Shown in pieces: positions 16,144 to 20,988 of a stretch of 20,988 nucleotides of DNA; position 1 is the first letter of the stretch; each line of letters starts with the position of its first letter. The notes under the pieces are model-generated. The model was given only the letters and a program-made list of their open reading frames with translations, did no database searches and was not told where the DNA came from. The stretch is from VGEM01 sp033764265 (GTDB taxonomy: Bacteria; Pseudomonadota; Alphaproteobacteria; Rhodospirillales; Rhodospirillaceae), in contig JANRJB010000066.1 of assembly GCA_033764265.1 (NCBI GenBank), positions 1-20,988 on the forward strand, given 5' to 3'. The position numbers and the translations under genes were made by a program.

Positions 16144-16345
16144 GGCGGCACTCCGGCGGCAGGGCGTTGATGCAAAAGGACCGGTCGGAACCAACCAGCC
16201 TCAGGGGTCGAGGCGTAGACCTTTCCGGGAGGCCGATCAAGTGTCGCCGCGGCGAAAATCCTGCGGCTTCGGCTGGTCGGAGGCGACATCCGCGGCCGCG
16301 TGGATTACCATGCGGCGCGACGCTGTTCTGTCCGGGAGGTCCGAC
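16144..16345. other. Divergent intergenic region, VOC / exported SDR
   Basis: These 202 bases separate divergent genes and must hold both promoters. The clearest structure is a perfect 12-bp palindrome, TCGCCGCGGCGA, at 16244-16255, which could be an operator or only a GC-rich coincidence. A strong ribosome site GGGAGG closes the region before 16346. I see no consensus -35/-10 pair I would defend. Confidence 0.4.
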
Positions 16346-17086
16346 ATGTTTACCTTCATTCGACGCTCGATCTTGGTTGCCGCGGGCGCGGCGCTGCTCG
16401 CAGGCCCGGCGCTCGCCGCCGACGACGGCGTGCTGGTGTTTGGCGGCACCGGCAGGTTGGGGTCGGACATCGTGCGGTTGCTGGTCGAGAAAGGCGAAAC
16501 CGTAACCGTGTTCGCCCGGCCGTCATCCAACCGCGACCGTCTGCAAGGGCTTGCGGTGAACTTCGTCGAAGGCGACGTTCTGAAGGACGCCGAGGTCGCT
16601 GCCGCCTTCAAAGGCCGTGCCTACCGCGCGGCGATCGTCGCGCTGATCGCCCCGCAGGGCGACCTCACGTTCTATTCGATCGCCATGAAGCACATCGCCA
16701 CCCACGCCAAAGCCGCGGGGGTCAAGCAGATCATCCATCACGGCGCGGTCGGCGCCGGCAAGAATGCCGAGAACTTCAAGGCCGAGGGCTGGGACAAGCG
16801 CCCGGGCCTGCTGGAACGGCTGGCCGACCAGGGCGTGGGCGAAGACCACATCAAAGCCAGCGGCCTGACCTACACCATCATCCGCAACGCGCGCATCTAC
16901 CCCGAAGACACGCCCAGCACGGGTCAGGCGGTGCTGACCGAGGACCACACGTCGCTGACGCCGAACACGCGCGCCGACCTTGCGATCTACACGCTGCAAT
17001 GCCTCGACAACCCGGCGTGCGCCAACAAGATTTATCACATGCGCGACACATCGCTGGCGTGGCCACCGCCGCGCCGGCCCGAGTAG
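16346..17086 (+). CDS. NAD(P)-binding atypical SDR (NmrA/BLVRB-like) with export signal
   Basis: A 246-residue protein. The start at ATG 16346 is fixed by GGGAGG with 6-nt spacing. Residues 1-24 (MFTFIRRSILVAAGAALLAG..ALA) form a signal peptide with an R6-R7 pair, which is compatible with the Tat pathway. The Rossmann signature FGGTGRLGSDIV (G33-x-x-G36-x-x-G39) follows only about 8 residues after cleavage, and the rest (VTVFARPSSNRDRL; GDVLKDAEVAAAF; GLTYTIIRNARIY) follows the NAD(P)H-binding NmrA-like SDR pattern. No classical YxxxK catalytic pair is evident. The only cysteines, C219 and C225, form a CX5C that could make a disulfide outside the cytoplasm. A dinucleotide enzyme outside the cytosol is unusual; Tat export of a pre-folded holoenzyme would explain it. 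The gene converges on the LysR gene with 3 nt between stops. Confidence 0.85.
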   Translation: MFTFIRRSILVAAGAALLAGPALAADDGVLVFGGTGRLGSDIVRLLVEKGETVTVFARPSSNRDRLQGLAVNFVEGDVLKDAEVAAAFKGRAYRAAIVALIAPQGDLTFYSIAMKHIATHAKAAGVKQIIHHGAVGAGKNAENFKAEGWDKRPGLLERLADQGVGEDHIKASGLTYTIIRNARIYPEDTPSTGQAVLTEDHTSLTPNTRADLAIYTLQCLDNPACANKIYHMRDTSLAWPPPRRPE

Positions 17087-17089
17087 CGT

Positions 17090-18034
17090 TCAACCCTTTC
17101 GCCGGCGTCGGCGCGCCGGCCGATCCGCGAGGCAGCGGCGCCGAATGGCGTCGGTGAGGGCCTGCACGGCCGGCGACACCACCTCGCGGTGGACCCGGAC
17201 GAAACCGGCGGCGGCCCGGCCCGACAACTCGCCTTCGTGCACGCGCACCAGCGCGCCCGTGGCCAGTTCGTCGCGCACCAGTTGATCGGGCAGCACCGCC
17301 AACGCGTCCGTCAGCGGCAGGATGGCCTTGATGAACGCCGTCGAGTTGGCCTCGATCACCTGTCGCGGCGGCGCCAGGCCGGCGAGCACAAACTTTTCGT
17401 AGAAGAAGGTCGACATCGCCGGCTGCTGGGCGATGACGATCCAATTGCAGGCCGCCAGTTCGGCCAGCGGCACGTCGCCGCGCCCGGCGCGGGCGAGCGG
17501 GTGGCCGGCGCGCGCGACGATCCCGACGGGTTGCTTGACCAGTTCTTCGACCAGCAAGCCGGGTTCATGCATGCCGAGATTGGGCGGCGGCACCAGCCCG
17601 AACACGAAGTCGAGCTCGGACCTCCGCAGGCGTTGCGTCAGCGCGACGAAGAAATCGACGTGGACCGAGATGCGGATGTCGGGCCAGCGGCGGGTGACCT
17701 CGGCGACGGCGTCGGGCACGATGTCGTCGGCGTAATTGGGCGTGATGCCAAGGTTGACCTGGCCGCGCAGGTTGCCGCGGATGGCCTGGACCTCATCGAC
17801 GGCGCGCTGGGCGTCGGCCAGGATGGTGCGGGCATATGGCAACAGCCCTTCGCCGAACACCGTGAGCGCCATGCCGAGGGTCGAGCGCTCGAACAGCGTG
17901 GCGCCCAGGCTCGCTTCCAGTACCTTGATGCTGCGCGTCACCGCCGGCTGGGCGATGTTGAGGCTGCGCGCGGCCTCACTCAGGCTGCCGTGCTCGGCCA
18001 CCGCGATGAACCGGCGCAGCGCGGGCAAGTCCAT
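17090..18034 (-). CDS. LysR-type transcriptional regulator
   Basis: A 314-residue LTTR. The N-terminal winged helix-turn-helix is MDLPALRRFIAVAEHGSLSEAARSLNIAQPAVTRSIKVLE, with the recognition helix near 28-40, then the linker helix and a periplasmic-binding-protein-like effector domain (about 90-295; starts GQVNLGITPNYADDIVPDAV). The start ATG 18034 has GGGGAG upstream; a longer frame from 18088 would add 18 residues not typical of the family. The C-terminus is basic (RPARRRRRKG). The gene is divergent from a TonB-dependent receptor with 206 nt between them, the usual arrangement for an LTTR controlling its neighbour. The intergenic region contains a tandem 13-bp repeat and a TGCGA-N8-TCGCA palindrome, candidate binding sites. 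The effector is unknown. Confidence 0.93.
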   Translation of the reverse strand: MDLPALRRFIAVAEHGSLSEAARSLNIAQPAVTRSIKVLEASLGATLFERSTLGMALTVFGEGLLPYARTILADAQRAVDEVQAIRGNLRGQVNLGITPNYADDIVPDAVAEVTRRWPDIRISVHVDFFVALTQRLRRSELDFVFGLVPPPNLGMHEPGLLVEELVKQPVGIVARAGHPLARAGRGDVPLAELAACNWIVIAQQPAMSTFFYEKFVLAGLAPPRQVIEANSTAFIKAILPLTDALAVLPDQLVRDELATGALVRVHEGELSGRAAAGFVRVHREVVSPAVQALTDAIRRRCLADRPARRRRRKG

Positions 18035-18065
18035 GACGCCATGCTCCCCTGCCAGACGTCCGACC

Positions 18066-18091
18066 GTCAAACCATGACGTCGAACCATAAC
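18066..18091. repeat. Two tandem 13-bp direct repeats in the LysR leader
   Basis: GTCAAACCATGAC (18066-18078) and GTCGAACCATAAC (18079-18091) are head to tail with 11 of 13 identical bases. They lie just upstream of the LysR gene and 4 nt from the palindrome at 18096. They may be an autoregulatory binding site; unlike the palindrome, they are not present in the second promoter cassette at 20889. Confidence 0.6.
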
Positions 18092-18094
18092 ATT

Positions 18095-18185
18095 ATGCGA
18101 TGGCGAGGTCGCATATGTCTATTTGACTTTATGGGCCCCGACTCAATGATGACGGGTGCGTGGCGGCCGCGCCGAAAGCGTTGCA
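18095..18185 (+). promoter_or_regulatory. Promoter/operator cassette, copy A (upstream of the TonB receptor)
   Basis: The cassette contains the palindrome TGCGA-N8-TCGCA (18096-18113), a -35 candidate TTGACT (18123-18128), a weak -10 candidate AATGAT (18145-18150, 16-nt spacer), a conserved ATGATGACG block (18146-18154), and GTTGCA (18180-18185). The palindrome centre would be about 52 bp before a start site near 18157, a normal place for an activator such as a LysR protein. The same elements recur at the same spacing 2794 bp downstream. The conserved repeat is seen; the promoter assignment is inferred. Confidence 0.65.
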
Positions 18186-18240
18186 GGACCGCAACAGCTG
18201 GTGCTGGCGCCGGCGCACCAACTTTGGGGAGAGTTTCGAC

Positions 18241-20772
18241 ATGAGCACGAGAACCACCTTGTATTGCGGCGCGGCGCTGTTCGCCCTGCTGCCCGGCGCA
18301 CTCAGCGGCGCCCAGGCGCAAGACATCAAGCTCGAGGAAATCGTCGTCACGGCGCGGCGCATCGAAGAAAACCTGATGACCATCCCGATCGCGATCACGG
18401 CGTTCTCGTCGCGCGATATCGACGCGGCCAACATCAAGAAGCTCGATGACATCGTCATGATGACGCCAAGCTTCAACTACACGCCGCAAGCGGGCGCATC
18501 GGGCCGAAACGAACGCGGGTCGAGTTCGCTGGTGTTCCGTGGCCTGTTCCTAACCAACCAGGCCACGGGCCTGATCGGCGGTGGCCAGTTGTTCATCGAC
18601 GGCACGCCGGTGGTCGGCGCGCAGCCGCCTTCGATCGTCGACGTCGAGCGGATCGAAGTGCTGAAGGGGCCGCAGAGCGTCTACTTCGGCCGCTCGACCT
18701 TCCTCGGCGCCATCAACTACGTCACCAAGGACCCGTCCGATGAGTTCGCGGGCAGGATCAACGTCGAGGCGTCGAGCTTCAGTTCTCACGACGCCAGCCT
18801 GACCTTCGAGGGCCCGCTGGTCAAAGACCGTTTGTCAGGCCGCATCACCGGCCGTCACTTCCACAAGGGCGGTTCGTTCGTCAATGCCACCAACACCGGC
18901 GGCCAAAAGTTCCAAGAGCAGAACACCGGCTCGGTGTCCGGCTCGCTGGTGTTCACGCCGTCCGACAATTTGAAGGTCAAGGCCTACGCGAATTGGTTCG
19001 AGGACAATGACGGCCCGCCGGCCCAAGGCGCGTTCAAGTCCACCGAGTTCACCAGCCGGGTGAACGCCGACGGCAGTTGCACGCCGTTCTCGACCACCGC
19101 GGTGCGGGGCTCCGCCTATGGCACGGCGGCCGCCAACTCGCGCGCGTCGTTCGGCTATTGGTGCGGCGAATTGCCGAAAATCAAGGGCGCGTTGCGGAAC
19201 CTGATCTCCGGCGACTACGACTTCAGCCTGCCAGCGACGCGCAACGCGCTGTTCGCGCCGAATCCGAATTTTCTTGTCTTCGATCCGCAGTTCAAGACCA
19301 ACGGCGGGTTGAAGCGCCACGCGTTCCAAGCCAACGTCCGCTTCGATTACGACACCGCCGGCGGCTACACGTTCACCGGCCTGACGGCTTATCACCGCGA
19401 CAAGGCGCAGGTCGTTCTGGACCTGAACTATCGCGATTCCCACACCCTTGCCAACCCGCTCTATACGCCGGCGTTGGCCGCGACCCGCGTGCCGTGGATT
19501 CAGTTCATGCAAATCACGCAGAACCGGACCCGCGATTGGAGCCAGGAATTGCGCCTGACCTCGCCCCAGGATCAATCCCTGCGGTTCACCGTGGGCGGCA
19601 ATTATTTCGATGGCTCAACGCCCGGCGGGACAGTGTACGGCAACAGCGCTGCGGGCCCGAACTTCTCGGCGGCCATCACCGCGCAAGAGGTGAAGACGCC
19701 CGCCGTGTTCGGCGCCGTCTATTACGACTTCGTGCCCGAACTCACGCTGACCCTTGAAGGCCGGTACCAGTGGGACAAACTGCACGTTCAGCCCAAGATC
19801 GCCACGACCGGCCTGCCCGTGACCGGGGCGGCGGCCGCGCCCTTCGACGAGACGTACAAGAGCTTCTCGCCGTGCGTGTCGATTGATTACAAGTACGCCG
19901 ACAATTCGACGGTCTACGCCCTGTTCTCGCGAGGCTATCGACCGGGCGGTTTCAATACGGGTCTCACGACATCGCCGCCCGAGGTGATCGCCATCCTGAC
20001 TCAGTCCGGCGCCGGCATTTCCTACAAGCAGGAGCGTTTGGACAACTACGAGGCCGGTATCAAGTCGTCGTTCCTCGATGGACGCGCCCGCAGCACCCTG
20101 ACGGTCTATTACGACGAATGGCTGAATGGGCAGGTCGCCAACTCGATCCCGGTGTCGGTCATCCTTGCCAACGGGACGCTCTTCAACAACCTGATCGGCC
20201 TGACGACCAACACCGGCAAAGTGGCGTTGAAAGGCATCGAGTTGGAAGGGCAGTTCCAGGTGACCGAGGAATTCCGCCTGTCCGGCACCTTCGGTTTGAA
20301 TGACAGCGAGATCAAGACCTACGGAACCTGCGCCGATTGCGCCAACGTCTACGGCACCCCGGCCTCTGCGACCGGCGCCGCGACCGGAGTCATCGGCCGG
20401 CGCCTGCCGATCACGCCCAAGTACACGTGGTCCGCGGCGGCCGATTATGAGGCTGACCTGACCGACCGCTTCCGGTGGTTCGCCCGCGTCGACTATGCCT
20501 ACCGCGGCAAGCGTTTCACCGACTTCTCGGCGGCGGCGTGGATCGGCGGCTACCACAACGTCAACGCCCGTGTCGGCATCCGCGACGACGACATGTCGAT
20601 CGAAGCGTTCGTGACCAACTTGACCCAGAACCGGGTCTTGAAGTCGACCGCGACGGCGGCCGGCGTCGATCTGTTCACGTTCCCGCCCGGCCTTGGACCG
20701 TTCAAGAACGAAATCCGCTGGTCACCGGCCGATCCGCGCGCTGTGGGCGTACGCGCGAGCTACAGCTTCTGA
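18241..20772 (+). CDS. TonB-dependent outer-membrane receptor
   Basis: An 843-residue outer-membrane transporter. Start ATG 18241 is chosen for its GGGGAGAG ribosome site and because it opens directly with a signal peptide (residues 1-26, ending AQA); an in-frame GTG at 18160 would bury it. The TonB box is LEEIVVTA at 31-38, followed by the plug domain (about 45-160; IPIAITAFSSRDI, VDVERIEVLKGPQSVYFGRSTFLGAINYVTK) and a 22-strand barrel ending in VGVRASYSF with terminal Phe, the BAM recognition signal. There is no N-terminal STN signalling extension, so it is not a FecA-type transducer. Cysteine pairs C280/C308 and C697/C700 may form loop disulfides. The sequence type is the sphingomonad-like family linked to organic substrates rather than classical siderophores, but the ligand is unknown. 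It is divergent from a LysR gene and followed by a strong terminator. Confidence 0.95.
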   Translation: MSTRTTLYCGAALFALLPGALSGAQAQDIKLEEIVVTARRIEENLMTIPIAITAFSSRDIDAANIKKLDDIVMMTPSFNYTPQAGASGRNERGSSSLVFRGLFLTNQATGLIGGGQLFIDGTPVVGAQPPSIVDVERIEVLKGPQSVYFGRSTFLGAINYVTKDPSDEFAGRINVEASSFSSHDASLTFEGPLVKDRLSGRITGRHFHKGGSFVNATNTGGQKFQEQNTGSVSGSLVFTPSDNLKVKAYANWFEDNDGPPAQGAFKSTEFTSRVNADGSCTPFSTTAVRGSAYGTAAANSRASFGYWCGELPKIKGALRNLISGDYDFSLPATRNALFAPNPNFLVFDPQFKTNGGLKRHAFQANVRFDYDTAGGYTFTGLTAYHRDKAQVVLDLNYRDSHTLANPLYTPALAATRVPWIQFMQITQNRTRDWSQELRLTSPQDQSLRFTVGGNYFDGSTPGGTVYGNSAAGPNFSAAITAQEVKTPAVFGAVYYDFVPELTLTLEGRYQWDKLHVQPKIATTGLPVTGAAAAPFDETYKSFSPCVSIDYKYADNSTVYALFSRGYRPGGFNTGLTTSPPEVIAILTQSGAGISYKQERLDNYEAGIKSSFLDGRARSTLTVYYDEWLNGQVANSIPVSVILANGTLFNNLIGLTTNTGKVALKGIELEGQFQVTEEFRLSGTFGLNDSEIKTYGTCADCANVYGTPASATGAATGVIGRRLPITPKYTWSAAADYEADLTDRFRWFARVDYAYRGKRFTDFSAAAWIGGYHNVNARVGIRDDDMSIEAFVTNLTQNRVLKSTATAAGVDLFTFPPGLGPFKNEIRWSPADPRAVGVRASYSF

Positions 20773-20793
20773 GGTCCCGACCGGACAAAGCAT

Positions 20794-20829
20794 GCGGCGG
20801 CCGGGCGACCGGCCGCCGCGAGCTTTTTT
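20794..20829 (+). terminator. Strong intrinsic terminator after the TonB receptor
   Basis: A perfect 11-bp GC stem, GCGGCGGCCGG / CCGGCCGCCGC (20794-20804 and 20809-20819), is closed by the GNRA tetraloop GCGA and followed by GAGC and six T (20824-20829). Outer AAGC/GCTT can add pairs. It starts 21 nt past the stop codon, so transcription from the receptor should end here and the next promoter cassette is independent. Confidence 0.9.
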
Positions 20830-20888
20830 CCATTTTCCGACGCGACCCCAGGCGCTGGCCGGATGCCCGCATCGTGGGCCATTCGCGA

Positions 20889-20979
20889 ATGCGATGGCGG
20901 GATCGCACTTGTTTGATTGACATTGTGAGCGATGACTCGATGATGACGCCCGCGTGACGGCCATTCCGCTCCTGTTGCA
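20889..20979 (+). promoter_or_regulatory. Promoter/operator cassette, copy B (right edge, target gene outside window)
   Basis: Ungapped alignment with copy A shows 56 of 74 identical bases over 20889-20962, plus a shared GTTGCA at 20974-20979. The palindrome is here perfect as TGCGAT-N6-ATCGCA (20890-20907), the -35 box is consensus TTGACA (20917-20922), and ATGATGACG is at 20940-20948. Copy A starts 146 nt before its gene's ATG; if that spacing holds, a plus-strand gene should begin near 21035, just beyond the window. Confidence 0.6.
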
Positions 20980-20988
20980 TAATTACAA

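Noticed and set aside
18160..18240. Upstream GTG start extending the TonB receptor by 27 residues
   Set aside because: It would place a charged, Trp/Arg-rich stretch before the signal peptide, whereas ATG 18241 has a strong ribosome site and begins the signal peptide directly.
20702..20980. Minus-strand reading of both promoter cassettes gives similar peptides (RHAxVIIES ... RHRI)
   Set aside because: The similarity follows from the duplicated DNA. The frames run into the TonB receptor on the opposite strand without further likeness, so a regulatory repeat explains it better than coding.

Overview
This 21 kb window is GC-rich (roughly two thirds G+C by eye) and densely coding. It looks like chromosomal DNA of an alphaproteobacterium. 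The strongest pointer is a MipZ-type ParA ATPase (9265-10095), a division-site regulator characteristic of Alphaproteobacteria. A sphingomonad/caulobacter-style TonB-dependent receptor and two Spinster-like MFS paralogs fit the same class. I cannot name the genus. I see no tRNA, rRNA, CRISPR array, transposase or prophage gene.

Layout from left to right. (1) 1-7621, all on the minus strand: galU, ugd, two tandem Spinster-like MFS transporters, a phosphoglucomutase/phosphomannomutase, and a serine hydrolase (class C beta-lactamase fold) cut by the left edge. GalU, Ugd and the mutase together form the route glucose-6-P to glucose-1-P to UDP-glucose to UDP-glucuronate, the precursor supply for surface polysaccharide; the two transporters sit inside this group. 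(2) 7748-10095, minus strand: a tight mipZ - VWA protein - membrane J-domain protein operon. (3) 10194-12550, plus strand: an L-2-hydroxyglutarate-oxidase-like FAD enzyme translationally coupled (ATGA overlap) to a secreted GH114/TM1410-like protein. (4) 12563-16143, minus strand: VOC protein, MgtE magnesium channel, a probable terminator, a small HPt-like protein with no phospho-accepting His, and a membrane-anchored paraoxonase-like lactonase with all calcium ligands. (5) 16346-17086, plus strand: an NAD(P)-binding SDR with an export signal. (6) 17090-18034, minus strand: a LysR regulator, divergent from a TonB-dependent receptor (18241-20772, plus strand) that ends in a strong intrinsic terminator.

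The most unusual non-coding structure is a promoter/operator cassette of about 90 bp (TGCGA-N8-TCGCA palindrome, TTGAC -35 box, conserved ATGATGACG block, GTTGCA). It occurs upstream of the TonB receptor (18095-18185) and again, ungapped, after that gene's terminator (20889-20979), where it should drive a gene just beyond the right edge. With the adjacent divergent LysR gene this suggests a small co-regulated uptake regulon. Other points of interest are the mipZ-VWA-DnaJ operon, the degenerate HPt protein, the exported SDR, and a hairpin whose base can include the ribosome-binding site of the first MFS gene.

No stretch longer than 300 bases lacks a gene. Functions are assigned from motifs and family resemblance read by eye; no database search was possible.
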